DNA of 64,000 nt from Bipolaris cookei (lineage: Eukaryota; Ascomycota; Dothideomycetes; Pleosporales; Pleosporaceae). The translations under genes were made by a program, and so were the position numbers. Below the pieces are notes generated by a model that saw nothing but the letters and a program-made list of their open reading frames with translations, had not been told where the DNA came from and made no database searches. Positions within the stretch are counted from its first letter, which is position 1; each line of letters opens with the position of its first letter. The DNA is taken from contig NRSV01000027.1 of NCBI GenBank assembly GCA_002286855.1, forward strand, positions 141,772 to 205,771, read 5' to 3'. Positions 34,536 through 46,371 of this stretch are shown here, in pieces.

Positions 34536-35977
34536 GTTGTGCTGCGTGATGTTGATGCGAACCGTAGATCGGACGAAGAAACAAAAAAAATTAATTATGA
34601 AACGGTGGACCGGCCAAAACGAAGCAAAATGTAAAAGCAGGAAAGCAGTACCGCACGGCAGTATACAGAAGGAAAAGAAAAAAGGAAAAGAGTATGGGAA
34701 AATCTAGTACATCTGTGTATACGATTATCCACCTGCCTCATTGTCGCGCTCTAGACTGCTTCGCATTCTAAACACATACCCACCTTGCCAAGCCTCGCCG
34801 CGTAGTTCCATCTTTTCCGTAAAGAGCCTAACAGTATAGGCTCTGTTGTTTGCATTGGTGCATTAATGGTCAAATAAGTGGATGTTGGTGTTTGATGCAC
34901 CGAGGATGTAGCACGTGTGGTTTGAAATGTTGGGGCTGCTGCCGGTCATTGTGTTTCGAAAATGCGCCCGGTTGCTCGTGCTTGTAACGCAGGCTGAGGC
35001 TTGGAGAATGGGCTTGTCTGGGCTTAGCTGGCGCTTTGGGAGGCCCTGATTAGGCTGGAGTTTCACTTCGTGCCTTGTCGCTGGGAGAGCTACGGGACGG
35101 AGAGCAAGGGGAAGCAGGGCGATGGCGTGAGAGGGTGGTGACGGGGTAGTAGTATGGACAGGGGTCTGTGCTATGTTCGCCCTGTGGGAGTGAGTGTCTC
35201 GCTTTACGAGATGATGAATACAAGGCTAGAAATTGGGTTTGTTGTTTCTGGTTGCTTAGTCTATTGTCAGAGTGGCAGCTCTCGATAACTTCAACATAAC
35301 GGTATAGTATTCGTACGTATGGTTTCGGAAACAACAAAGGATCATGTGCAAAACATTGAGGAGACTACAATAACCAGTCACAGAGAAACACTCAAATAAC
35401 ACCACACATGTTGTGCAAGAAGATTTTCAGATCTCTAAACACAGAATTCTTTGGGGAGGAATTCCGCACTCACAGCTTGGTATTCCCAGGTCAATTGCCC
35501 TACCCCGCATCATACCCCAAACCAGGAGGTAAGACTAGACGGTGGATACGTAGCGAGCATACTTGCCATTCGCCATAATATATTCTATCTGACAGTAGAT
35601 CGTTCCGACAATTCAAACATGTAAACAAGACAGGAAATCTACCATACTGGGTACACCGTGCTTATGGCTAGACCCCGCCCACACTTTTTGGTGGACATAG
35701 AGGTATTGACATGCACAGTCAGTGTTCAAAAAAGTTGAGTCACTGTAGATGCTATTGGCCGAGTCTTATTAGAGCTCCCATTCAGGTGCGGATAGCCGGT
35801 AGATCGTCCTTGTGGCGTGCATAATCACGTGCAGATGGTATGCGGCATCTTTCCGCGGTATATAGGGCTGTAAACCGAAGAGATTATAAAGATCGTCGTC
35901 AAATAGGTGGATTTCTGGGGCTGGACTGTGGATGGTATTTTATTTTCTTTTGAGTTGGAGGTATCATTGCCGTCATC
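34536..35977. other. Intergenic, no gene supported
   Basis: 1.4 kb. Two short minus frames (34863-35066 and 35050-35337) have no resemblance to known families. The stretch immediately before 35978 should hold the promoter of the GMC gene. Confidence 0.4.
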
Positions 35978-38070
35978 ATGTTTTTTCAACGAATCAACTC
36001 GGTTGACCCCGTAGAGGTCTACGATTACATAATTTGTGGGTAAGGGACTTTTATTTCTTCATCAATACAAACACACAAGATGGGAAAATTGGCAATGGAA
36101 GCATCGGCCTACAATCGTCAGTGGTGGTACCTCTGGGTGCGTGATAGCACGCCGTCTTGCCGAAGACCACAACGTAAAATTCCTGGTATTGGAAGCGTGA
36201 CCGGACAGTGCAGATCTAGAGATTGTTAAAATGATAAGAGAGTAAGTTGAAACCTTGGCTTCTGGTAAGTTTTGCTGAGTCGGCATGCAGATGGAGCATT
36301 AACTTCAACAGCGAGACGGACTGGAACATCGTTACGGAACCCATGGGAAATATTGACAACCGTCAAGTCAAAGTTAACAGCGGCCGATTTCTTGACGGCT
36401 TGAGCGGCGTTAATGCCACTTTATGTATCCGCGGGACGAAACAGTATTACGATGACTGGGGTTTGGACGAGTGGAGTGGTGATAAGATGTTCGAGTATAT
36501 GAAGAAGGTGCGAAGCTTCCATCCAACTTCGAGGGTTAAGATGAATTGACCTCAACATAGGCCGAAACATTTCATGGAAAGGATTGGCACAAAGCTGATC
36601 TTTCAGTCCACGGGACATCAGGCCCCCTTCACACCGAGCCACACGACCTAGCACCCATTTCAAAACTCAAGCGGGAAAGCCTGATAGAAAAAGGGCTCCC
36701 ATATCATCCCGACATGTTTTCCATCGGAAAAAAAGCGCATGGACGTGGTGATGTTCCGCGAACGGTACATCAGGGTATTCAAATCATGGCCGCAGATTTC
36801 ATTACCAAAGATCGAAAATGAGACAACATCACGATCAAAACCGAGGTGACTGTTGACAAGGTCATTTCGAGTCAAGATGGGGATGAGTTTACCGCAACGG
36901 GCGTTGCCGCTATTTCAAAAACTGGCCAAAAGGTCGAATACCAGGCGAGAAAAGAAGTCATAGTCACAGCAGGTGCATACTGCAGTTCAACCATCCTTAT
37001 GCATTCAGGAATTGGACCAAATGACGAACTAGAAAAACACAATATTAACTGCCTCACCAACCTCCCTGGTGTCGGCAAGAACCTCATAAATCACGTCGTA
37101 CATCCCATCCTCCCACCCCATCCCACCGCTATACAAAGTGTGAATCTACTAACCCACACACCCCCAGTTCTGCTTCATCTTCTACAAAGTGTCCCCCCCC
37201 AAAAAAAACTCTAATAAACGACCACACCGCCCACAACGCCAACGCCATAGAAACCACCTACAAACTCTGGCGAGACCAGAAAACCGGCGTCCTCTCCACC
37301 TTCCCCTTCGGCATCTTCAGCTGGACCCGCCTCGACTCGCGCCTCGCCTCATCCCCATTCTGGACCTCCGCCCCGGCCGTGACCCCATAGGTCTGCTGCC
37401 TACACAACGCAACGTCGAGTTCTGAAACACAAAAATGTACGGGGGCCCCAAACAATACATATATTTCCCCGCCTACAACAAGCACGTGTTTGCTATGTGC
37501 GCGTTGCTGTTTAATCAGCATAGCAGCGGCAGTGTAAGCTCAAGTCGAAAGATGCGGGGGAGAATCCGGTGGTCGATCACAAGTACCTGGAGCATCCGAT
37601 TGATATGCTTGTTATGAGTGAGGCGTGTCGTTTTGCGAACGAGGTTGTGATGGAGGGGGGTGTGACGAAGGGTATGGTGAAGGGGAATTGGCCGCTGGGG
37701 TTGAAACATCATGGGTATATGAAAAGGGATGAGTGGGAGGGGTATGTAAGGGAGTATGCTACGACTTGTAAGTTGTGATTTTTTTACTGCTCTGCTTATG
37801 TCTTTGTTTGTTCAGTGGCTGGAGCTAATCGAGTTATGTCTAGGATAGCACGCTTCAGGCACTTGTGCGATGGGTAAAACAGATGAGGTGAGTGCTGTTC
37901 TTAACTCTCGGCTTCGTGTACGTGACGTTCATAACCTGCGTGTTGCGGATGTTTCGTCGATACCGAAGGTGAATAATGGACATACGCAGATGGTGGCGTA
38001 TGGGATTGGAAAGGGCGCTCCAGAGATGATTAAAGAGGACACAAGAAAAGGGGAGTACATGGCAGGTTGA
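35978..38070 (+). pseudogene. GMC oxidoreductase pseudogene
   Basis: The segment begins MFFQRINSVDPVEVYDYIIC; removal of an intron at 36040-36121 gives the FAD motif YDYIICGGGTSGCVIARRLA. Later segments include SGRFLDGLSGVNATLCIRG, the GMC signature-2-like VTAGAYCSSTILMHSGIGP, and a C-terminus HASGTCAMG with RVRDVHNLRVADVSSIPKVN, which carries the catalytic-loop histidine. Breaks are TGA at 36198 and 36819, a frameshift at the C/A homopolymer near 37193-37207, TAG at 37388, TGA at 37423, and further shifts near 37530 and 37780. No intact protein is possible. The family includes aryl-alcohol, glucose and choline oxidases; I cannot choose among them. Confidence 0.85.
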
Positions 38071-38367
38071 GCAATAAGGTCGCGCCTTTGAATCCCGGTT
38101 TCAAAAAACTGAAGGTCTACAAGGTACATATTGTCTCAGTGTAATCATGGTTGTACTGCCCGAACCGCTCTTTAGCCCTATGATTCCCTCATGCGCTCTG
38201 CATCACTGAGGCCTTCGCACCAGCTGTACCATTCAACACCAATACTCTTTTGCAATTCATCTACTCTCTATAACTAGTCTTTTCTCAGTACTTTATTCAA
38301 ACCTTGCAAATAGTTCGAAGCATGCTCTAGCGTACTACAATAGTATTAATATATACAACCAGCAACT

Positions 38368-40449
38368 CTATATCCGTCGCTTCGTAACTTCACTAATCGA
38401 AGCTGTTCTACCGCTCGTGCTGTTATACACAGTAGTTTCCTTCTCACCAGATTTCCTATCACGTTTATCCAAACCCACAGACTTCTTTTTCCCTTCTACG
38501 CCCTGCACAGCTGTCAACTGCTCCACCACTCGGGCAATGCCAGCACCAAGCAGAGCAATCACCAGCACCAAATCCACAATGTGAATTCCCCACCACCAAT
38601 GTTGCACACCAAGCCCGCATGTACTAAACTCAAACACCCATTCACCCCTCTCACCCTTTTGCTCGTCGAACCAGGCAGACAGGAAACCCGCGTAACCAGA
38701 GTACTCGCCCATCATACTGCGCAGCGTGATTTCGCGGATGTGAGGGGAGGCGTTGATATCAGTGCATTCGTTATCGGGCGTGATTTCGTAACGGCGGTGC
38801 GGAAAGCGGCGAGCGCGCCATGTCGGTGTTGGAGGTTCTGGTGTAGACGTTTCTGTAGGCTTAGAAGACTCCGTGGAAGATTCAGACACAGCATCCATAT
38901 CAAGCGGCGCGTCTTGCTCAATATCAGTGTCGTTGGCAGCGACTATATTGACATCCGAGCCATCAATATCCGTCGGTGTCGCGATCATGGTTTCGTTAGC
39001 AGCCCTGGTCAGCCAGTATGCATCTTCCTCCATGATCGCTTCCGGTTGACACGTATCCTCGACGCCGCGTTGCCTGATGTAATGTAAGACGTCACAACCA
39101 GCGTGATCATGTCCATTGATAATAACGCCCCTTCTTCCCATTCCTAAACCAGCGACATACCTCTTCCAGCTCATGCCAAAAAGACTCTCCAGGACTGTTC
39201 TGCTAGAATGGTCTGAAAGCATATTCTGCTCTTTTACTCCGTGTCCGCTTTCGAAAAAATCAAAGTATGGACTGTCGACGCATATGCCATCTTCTTTTTC
39301 TAGAGGAATGTGCGTGAGAAGGATGGTCGCGTGCGTTTTGTCATTGACGGGAAGCGAATTGGAGATAATGTAGTTCAAGAAGTCATACGTTTCGGTCTGT
39401 AGATCTGGGGACCAAGCTGGCGTGTCCAAGTTCATGGAATTCAGGACGACAAGGCGGAGGGTCGGTGGTCTGTCGGGGTGTCGTCTCGATACGTCGGCCG
39501 TCTCGTTGGAGCGCAGTGCACCAGGCAGTGTAAACCAAACATCCCAATTGACACTACCAAAGGCTCGCTCGAACCGGTCGATGCGCGACTGATCAATATC
39601 TCCTGCGTATCCGACGTCGTGATTCCCTGCAATGTTGATGACCCGCTTCTCCCAGCCTGTGTCTGCACCAAGGACCTCTTTTGTGCCACCCCAGTATGCT
39701 TTCCGCTCTGGCTTCTCTTCCTCACCAGCTACTACTTCTGCCTCTTCGCCTTCGCCTTTATCGTCTTGTTCCACTATCTGCTGCGTAGTTGACTCTGCTG
39801 CCTCAGAACCTTCGCCTATGCCCTCGCCTTCTTGTTCCCCATTCTGCTCTCCAGCTGGCTCTGTTGGCTTCTCCTTAGGCGACTCAGGCTCAACACCAAA
39901 AATGACATCCGGCACTTTCTCCAGTCCCCTCATGACGGTGTTCCAGTATCTTCCCGCACGTTTACTGAACTCGCCATCAGTAATCCATTGGCTCCCGAGT
40001 AAGTCTCCCAGCACACTGATGTGCGTTGGTTGAGTCCACCACCGCAAGCTCCTCACAATATGCGCCAGGTACCGGTCATTTCCCCAAAGATCAACCTCCT
40101 TTCTTTTTCCCTCTAGCCATTTCAGCGCGTTTTTTACAATGCCCCTTGCGGCTTCTTTTGCAATATCTATCCTCTCGGCAAAATCTTCTGCATCGCGCAG
40201 ATCGGTCACAAGGAACTTGACAGACGGGAAAATGAGGGCGTTAGGGTCAGGCAGCGACGAGTCCCCTTCGAGTTGCGGGTCGCCGAGTGACAGGAGCCGG
40301 AAGGGCGCAAGGGGCTGCGGATGGGTGGATGGTGGAGTTGGGAACGCGCAGCCATGGAAGATTGGGTACAAGTATAGCCATGTTGTGCCGATGAAAGCTA
40401 CAGGAAGTAGCAGCAATGCGACGCGAATAAGAAACCTCGAGATCTGCAT
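38368..40449 (-). CDS. Ted1/Cdc1/PGAP5-like calcineurin-fold phosphoesterase
   Basis: A single exon encodes 693 residues. An N-terminal membrane anchor (residues ~6-28) precedes the metallophosphoesterase motifs: SLGDPQ, VLGDLLGSQW, AGNHDVGY, LLTHIPL and NGHDHAGCD, in the correct order for two-metal coordination. Acidic low-complexity inserts (about residues 185-240 and 490-540) make it longer than yeast Ted1. A C-terminal hydrophobic helix (IHIVDLVLVIALLGAGI) suggests a second anchor. The family removes ethanolamine phosphate from GPI glycans in the ER/Golgi and supports GPI-protein export, which is the likely role here. Confidence 0.85.
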   Translation of the reverse strand: MQISRFLIRVALLLLPVAFIGTTWLYLYPIFHGCAFPTPPSTHPQPLAPFRLLSLGDPQLEGDSSLPDPNALIFPSVKFLVTDLRDAEDFAERIDIAKEAARGIVKNALKWLEGKRKEVDLWGNDRYLAHIVRSLRWWTQPTHISVLGDLLGSQWITDGEFSKRAGRYWNTVMRGLEKVPDVIFGVEPESPKEKPTEPAGEQNGEQEGEGIGEGSEAAESTTQQIVEQDDKGEGEEAEVVAGEEEKPERKAYWGGTKEVLGADTGWEKRVINIAGNHDVGYAGDIDQSRIDRFERAFGSVNWDVWFTLPGALRSNETADVSRRHPDRPPTLRLVVLNSMNLDTPAWSPDLQTETYDFLNYIISNSLPVNDKTHATILLTHIPLEKEDGICVDSPYFDFFESGHGVKEQNMLSDHSSRTVLESLFGMSWKRYVAGLGMGRRGVIINGHDHAGCDVLHYIRQRGVEDTCQPEAIMEEDAYWLTRAANETMIATPTDIDGSDVNIVAANDTDIEQDAPLDMDAVSESSTESSKPTETSTPEPPTPTWRARRFPHRRYEITPDNECTDINASPHIREITLRSMMGEYSGYAGFLSAWFDEQKGERGEWVFEFSTCGLGVQHWWWGIHIVDLVLVIALLGAGIARVVEQLTAVQGVEGKKKSVGLDKRDRKSGEKETTVYNSTSGRTASISEVTKRRI

Positions 40450-40802
40450 TGAAGCATGCTCGGACAGGCAAAAAGGATGAGGCTACTGTGTTTCCCATGT
40501 TGTGCCTCAGGATGGATCCTGGCTGCGGCAGGGTGGGCTCGACATACTAGGTGTGCAGGGGTACGGCACCGCCACAGCCAATAGAGTCGCCGCATTTGCG
40601 GGGAACCAACATGGCACGCAACGTGGGCTCTGTACAGTACACTCTAGGGTTCATCATGGGCTTGCAAGCCAGTTGCAACCAAAAATCGGGTCTTCGTACA
40701 TTTTCATGGTCTACAGTATCAACTTTACTACCCTGTCGCAGTGCGCCCCCATTTTGTACCTCAACGCCAGTCATGGATGGATGGTGTATACGATGGCATC
40801 GC
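40450..40802. other. Spacer between phosphoesterase and epsin genes
   Basis: About 350 bp between two minus-strand genes. It should contain the phosphoesterase promoter and the epsin 3' UTR; nothing specific is seen. Confidence 0.4.
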
Positions 40803-42520
40803 TCATCCCAACAAGTCACCTAGAGCACCACTAGGCTTAGATGCCGACTGCGGTATTTGGGCAGCAGGTGTACTAGAAGCAGAAGATGCAGGAGCTCCCC
40901 ATAGTCCTTGAGAAGTCTTCTGTTTGGCCAAATCACCCATAGTGACCTTTTGCGTGGGCGTAGAAGCCTTCTTAGGTGCAACCCCACCAAGCAACGAGGC
41001 AAAGGCGTCGCCGCCAGCCTTCTTGGGAGCAGCTCCACCTCCAATGCGGCCACCTGAGGACATGACAGAGGGTGTAGAGGCTCCTGACTGAGGAGCGGGC
41101 TGAGGTACAGATGTGAAGTAGTTTGGACTTGTTGCCTGGTATCCGGATGTCTGAGGTGGCTGGGAGATGGGCGAAATCACCGATGGTGGACTACTCATTT
41201 TGTTTGCAACAGGCGGTGGTGAAACCGTGGCAAACAGGTTGCTCAAGTTGTTGTTCTGTGAAGCAGACTGAGCTTGTGGCGCGGCGAATTGGGTCGAGGA
41301 AGTGATGGTAGATGTAGACGCTGGTGGCACCATGTTGAAAGCTGCAGCAGCTGGCTTGGCTGCAGGTGCTGCAGACTGGAAATCGTCGAAATCATCGTCG
41401 TCTCCAAAGTCGTCATTTGCAGCGGCAACAGGCTTCTTTCCAGCGGAGGTTGAGGCTGGCGCAGGCTCATCATCCCAAGCCAGCAGATCGACCACTGGCT
41501 CGGGCGCCTTCGCCTTTGGCTCCTCCTTCTTGACCTCTTTTCGGCTTGTTGCGGGTTCTTTTCTTCGTGAAGGTGCAGGGCTTGCGCTCTCACCCTCGTC
41601 GTATTCGTCGTACTCGTCGAATCGCTCACGTCGCTGTTGTGTGTCTGCGAAGCCTGACTGATTGCCCCCGAAACCACCGCCATCACCATAGACCTCTCCT
41701 CTGTAACCACCATAGTCTGCCGACTCGCTGCCAAATCCACCATATCTGCTGCCTCCGCTGCCCCCAGAGAAGCCTCCACTTCCGGAGAAGCCGCCCATGC
41801 CCGCTCCACCTTCGACGCCGCCAAACTTGTTCCGATTCGCGCGGGCCTTCTTGCGCTCGGTTCGAATACGGTCGACGTCGCTGAGGAGCTCGGCCAGTTC
41901 TTTGGCGCGGTTCCGTACATTAATGCCCTGATCTTTGCCGTTCTGGTCGATGTAGTGGAACTGTCGCAGCATCTTGAGCAGTGATACATGAGAACGGGCA
42001 TCATCAATTACTCGCTCCGAACCGTGTTTGATCAGGTATTCGAGAAGTTGCAAAGCCTAGCCTGTCAGCTTGCGTGGTGCCATTGAGCGTCTGGAGTACC
42101 TTGTAGATCTGTCGCCACTCTTCCGAAGCCTTTTCTGTAAAACGCTTATAGATCATGGGCATAATCTCATTCAGTAGTTGGCTGCTCTGTCAGCAGCACT
42201 CCTCAGACCTCTCATGAACGAGACCTACTAGTTGAACGTCGCATTGGCAATCTCTTGTAATGCAGTCGAGGAGGCGCCTTGTTGGCCATTAGCAACCGCT
42301 CATACGATGCGCACAAGCTGCTTACCCCATGGCTCGTTGTTTGTGGCCTCGCGCACTTTGGCCTCCATTTCAGTGTAGTTCATCACCGCTGGGCAGCATG
42401 TCAGCGATGGCCAGCTGGCTTCTCTCTCACGGGCGTACCATTTTGGGCTTTGCGGAATCCGGCCTTGAGGTCGTAGAGCGTGAGATTGCTCACTTGGTCT
42501 TTCAAGCTGCTCAAATCCAT
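40803..42520 (-). CDS. Epsin-like ENTH protein (Ent3-type clathrin adaptor)
   Basis: Five exons (42520-42439, 42388-42326, 42277-42229, 42181-42100, 42056-40803) give 509 residues. The ENTH domain is assembled across all introns: MDLSSLKDQVSNLTLYDLKA, VMNYTEMEAKVREATNNEPW, ASSTALQEIANATFNYQLLN, EIMPMIYKRFTEKASEEWRQ, then LLEYLIKHGSERVIDDARSH and FHYIDQNGKDQGINVR. A Gly-rich linker and disordered tail follow, with a clathrin-box-like VVDLLAWDD, acidic DFGDDDDFDDF and a terminal SGALGDLLG. Such proteins bind phosphoinositides and clathrin at Golgi/endosome membranes. The tail motifs and lack of clear UIM repeats favour the Ent3/Ent5 branch over Ent1/2. Confidence 0.93.
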
Positions 42521-43439
42521 GGCTGTGGGCGTTGCGCGCGTTGTTGGGGGTTGTTTGTCGACGTGGGTGGGCTGGTATGGGGGGCGGCAGCTTGGGTACT
42601 GATGGGCTCGGTAGCGGACCCCCGAGAGCGCCTTTGCAAACGCCGGTAAAGGCGAGGATGTCACAGAAGGTTCAAGGAGGCAAGGCGAGCTTTTAGGGTC
42701 TTGTTCAAGCACCCTAAAACTATGTGCAGACCCTCAAACTGATTACATGTCCATTTGCTCTGTCTGGCCCAATCCGTTGTATGGCCGAATGGCCTGAGTT
42801 TGCTTAATCGACACACGTGACAAGCGCTTGGCTCTCTCCATTGCTTCCCAGCACGAACGCAAGTTTGTCCATGAATGCAATGACGCAGAGACGCAAAGGT
42901 CGCAGACTCTCCTTCGCACGTGTCTATGGCAGACACAAGCGGCCCGTCTGCAACGGCTGTCTGGAGGAGACCCATCAGTAAACAGATGGGCTCTGAATGG
43001 TATTAGAGCAATGGATCCGCCGAATCGGGGAACGCGCTAAAGTCGGCGGTTTGTGCTTAAGCTTGAGGTATTCAAAGTTTTCTATCCGATCTGCCATTTG
43101 ACTGCTCCGCCAGCGACTTCGCATCAGTTTATGCCATCATATGTACTATATTTGTCTCTATTTCATACGTCTGGTCACATAGCCGTGCCATTGAGCATTG
43201 CCGCCGCATATTCGCCGTCCCCCGCGCACAGCCATTGATTGCGCAATAGCCGCTGGTCGTCCGTCTCAAGAACAATAGCTACAGTAAGACAGGACCCTTT
43301 TGCCCTCAGGGCGCTTCAGCCTCAGAGCGCCACGCACATGTTGCGTCACAGGCAAACATGCTGTTATCTCACGATTCACCGCCAAGGCATATGGCACTGA
43401 CTACCTTTCAGGTTAGACCCTTCACCCCGCGTCTGCATC
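42521..43439. other. Intergenic promoter region of epsin and cyclophilin genes
   Basis: 0.9 kb between divergent start codons. No coding region recognised. A small inverted-repeat-like GC stretch (ccctcagggcgc) occurs near 43303. Confidence 0.4.
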
Positions 43440-44300
43440 ATGCCCCACCTACCTCGAGCCTCTGCTCTATCTGCTTTCCGTGCAGCACCTCAATTCCGCG
43501 CCTCTGTCCATAAACGCTTCTTCACTCCTTCGGCATACAACATGGCCATCAAAGCTTACTTCGATTGCACCTGGAAGGGCCCCGTCGTCGAGGTTGACAA
43601 CACTGGAAAGGTCACAAAAGTTGGCCAGGTAGAAGGTAGCTACTCATGTACCCCAGCCATCGGCACATCTTTTTTGCGCAAACAGCGCAAGTGTCCTATC
43701 AGTCACTGACCATCACACCCTAGAACAGTCCGGTCGCATCAACTTTGACCTTTTCGACGATGTAGTTCCCAAGACTGCCGAAAACTTCCGCGCGCTCTGC
43801 ACTGGCGAGAAGGGCTTCGGCTACAAGGGCTCCAAGTTTCATCGCGTGATCCCCAACTTCATGCTCCAGGGTGGCGACTTCACCCGCGGCAACGTACGTG
43901 TCTGACAGGATGTACTCAGAGGCAGCTGATTGACATGTTACAATGCAGGGCACCGGAGGCAAGTCCATCTACGGCGACAAGTTCGCCGACGAGAACTTTA
44001 AGCTCCAGCACGACCGACCCTTCCTACTCTCCATGGCCAACGCCGGTCCCAACACGTATGTCACAGGCAGATTTGCATACCAGGGCAGAGCTGACAGATT
44101 ACAGCAACGGTTCCCAGTTCTTCATCACCACCGTCATTACCTCATGGCTCGATGGCAAGCACGTCGTATTTGGCGGCGTCCCTGATGGCGATGTCGAGTC
44201 GTACAAGGTTGTCCGAGCTATCGAGGCATGCGGATCTGACAGCGGTGCTATCAAGGACAAGAGCAAGCCACCCACCATTGTTGCTGCCGGTATCCAGTAA
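43440..44300 (+). CDS. Cyclophilin peptidyl-prolyl isomerase, mitochondrial and cytosolic starts
   Basis: Four exons (43440-43635, 43724-43893, 43949-44055, 44105-44300) encode 222 residues. The cyclophilin domain has [40 protein letters not shown] and WLDGKHVVFG with the catalytic Arg, Phe and cyclosporin-contacting Trp present. The first 34 residues are basic, hydroxylated and acid-free (MPHLPRASALSAFRAAPQFR and so on), like a mitochondrial presequence. The next methionine (MAIKAYFD) is where cytosolic cyclophilins start. In Neurospora crassa one gene makes both forms, so dual targeting is inferred. The splice at GTAGAAG/GTAGCT is chosen because it gives VEEQSGRINF. Confidence 0.93.
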
Positions 44301-45039
44301 ACGTGTGGGGTACGTCGGGATGGTCTGGTGAGGATTTGAGATATGGCTCGAAATGGACTTTTGCTTCTGAAGTAGGCATCGTCGATGGAAGTGTACGATC
44401 AACCCAATAGCTATGAATGGAATGATGTATGACCTAGAAATTGGAATTTGAACTTTTTGGTCCTATCCCGTAGTATGTGGCTCCCCCACAGTCTCAGCGC
44501 ACCTGTTCTTTGAGATAAATTTTGTCGTGAGTGCGGGGCAATTTTACCCCGCACTCGTCATTGTCTCGGTGCAGTGTAAGCGACGCAAAATGGATGGGAT
44601 ACAGCTGCTCTTGACAGACGTGTATGAGAGTCTCAAACGCATGTAAAGTATGGAAAGAGAGATTGAGCGAACAAGGTACCCACTCAAATGCTATCACATA
44701 GGATTCGCATAGCCGCTGCTGCTCCAGGCTCCCCACCTGTTACAAGTTACCCAACAGCATGACGGTCCTGGTTGGTATGAAATTATTGGGGGTAGCTCCA
44801 CTATAGTGGCGGCTATAGCCAATCTAGCACGTGTGGTCCGCGATTCTGCCGGATAGGGCGCGATGTCGACATTCTGTGAAAATAGTCATCTTGATACCGT
44901 TGGCGTTGATATAAAAAACTTGACCCCGCGGTCATTACCTGCGATATCGGATTCAATGACGGGCTGACGGCTTCTTTATCGCAATTTCAGTTCAACTCTG
45001 CTTCCCCCGTCAGTGAAATAATAATTCAATCGCAAAATA
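44301..45039. other. Intergenic, promoter of the PLP enzyme gene
   Basis: 0.74 kb. It contains an E-box-like CACGTG at about 44829. No gene or repeat is otherwise seen. Confidence 0.4.
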
Positions 45040-46371
45040 ATGCCTTCATATCACGCATCGACTCATGGCATCCATGCCGACGATCGCATCAATGTGCTCA
45101 CCGATGTTGCCCCGCCAATTCACACATCCACCACGTTTCGCTATCCACGCAATCCAGACAAGTTGCAGCCTGTCCCTGATGAGGGCGAATTCGTGGACCT
45201 GCAAACGCCGCTCGTGTACTCGCGTCTCGCATCAGCCAGTACTAACCGTCTAGAGACCATACTAGCGCCTTTGATATACCCTAATGCTACGGAGAGCGAA
45301 TTGAATGGAAACAACGGCCTTGCAAACCACGTCGTCAGCTATACGAGCGGATTGAGTGCTTTTCATGGGTTACTGGTGAATGTGGTGCCCAAGGTTGTGG
45401 CCATTAGTGGGGGGTATCATGGCTGCCACGGAGTGATTGATCTGCACAAGAAAATGCACGGCGTCAAGACGGTCGGTCTCCACGCCGACGAATCAGCCTG
45501 GGATGCTGCTGGTTTAGGCAAGGGCGATCTTGTTCATCTGGAGACGCCCTTAAATCCTACAGGTGAAGCCTTTGAAATTGCAAAGTATGCAAAGCGAGCG
45601 CATGCAAGAGGAGCCTTGTTAAGCGTCGATGCGACTTTTGCGCCCCCAGGCCTTCAAGATCCATTCAAATGGGGTGCTGATGTCGTCATGCACAGCGGAA
45701 CAAAATATATCGGTGGCCACAGCGATATGCTTTGCGGTATTCTTGCCACGTCTGCCGGACCTGAAGGCCTCAAGCGGGCAAAGACATTGCGTACTGAGCG
45801 TATATTCCTTGGAGCCGTACTGGGTAATCTGGAAAGCTGGCTCGGCGTGCGTAGTCTGCGTACCTTTGACCTGCGTGTCCAGCGCCAGTTTTCCAATGCC
45901 GACAACCTCGTTGGCTGGCTAAATGATTCACTCAATGGCAAGGGAGAAGATGCAGAAGCTGTTAAGAAGGTTGTCAGTAAAATCAATCATGCATCCCTCC
46001 AAGCTTCCGACATGTCCTGGCTCAAGCAGCAAATGCCCAATGGCTTCGGTCCCGTATTTAGCATCTATACGAAGGAAGAACAACAGGCTCGCACGCTCCC
46101 ATCGCACCTCCGGCTCTTCCATCACGCTACTAGTCTGGGCGGTGTGGAGAGTTTGATCGAGTGGAGGAGGATGAGCGATACTGAGGTGGATGAGAGACTG
46201 CTACGTGTCAGCGTGGGCGTGGAGAATTGGGAAGATTTGAAAAACGACTTGTTGAGTGCTTTCAAGGCACTGGCGAGTGGTGAAGTTACACAACAAACAA
46301 ATGGAAGTGAAAAGGTGCAGGTCGGGCAAGAAGGAGCGCAGATGCCGGAGTCAGGAGCAGGGGCTGTGTAA
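45040..46371 (+). CDS. Cys/Met-metabolism PLP enzyme (cystathionine lyase/synthase family)
   Basis: A single exon encodes 443 residues. DVAPPIHTSTTFRY and VYSRLASASTNRLE are substrate/phosphate-side motifs, SYTSGLSAFHGLLV and SGGYHGCHGVIDLH flank the cofactor site, LHLETPLNPTGE-like and SVDATFAPPGLQDPFKWGAD lead to the PLP-binding lysine in VMHSGTKYIGGHSD. C-terminal RVSVGVENWEDLKNDL is typical. The enzyme handles C-S bonds of cystathionine or related substrates in transsulfuration. Sequence alone does not settle gamma-synthase, beta-lyase or gamma-lyase. The last ~30 residues are Gln/Gly-rich and probably disordered. No targeting peptide is evident. Confidence 0.88.
   Translation: MPSYHASTHGIHADDRINVLTDVAPPIHTSTTFRYPRNPDKLQPVPDEGEFVDLQTPLVYSRLASASTNRLETILAPLIYPNATESELNGNNGLANHVVSYTSGLSAFHGLLVNVVPKVVAISGGYHGCHGVIDLHKKMHGVKTVGLHADESAWDAAGLGKGDLVHLETPLNPTGEAFEIAKYAKRAHARGALLSVDATFAPPGLQDPFKWGADVVMHSGTKYIGGHSDMLCGILATSAGPEGLKRAKTLRTERIFLGAVLGNLESWLGVRSLRTFDLRVQRQFSNADNLVGWLNDSLNGKGEDAEAVKKVVSKINHASLQASDMSWLKQQMPNGFGPVFSIYTKEEQQARTLPSHLRLFHHATSLGGVESLIEWRRMSDTEVDERLLRVSVGVENWEDLKNDLLSAFKALASGEVTQQTNGSEKVQVGQEGAQMPESGAGAV

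Noticed and set aside
34863..35337. Two adjacent minus frames as a possible two-exon gene
   Set aside because: The frames overlap and end in low-complexity Ser/Pro/His stretches; no splice pair joins them sensibly.
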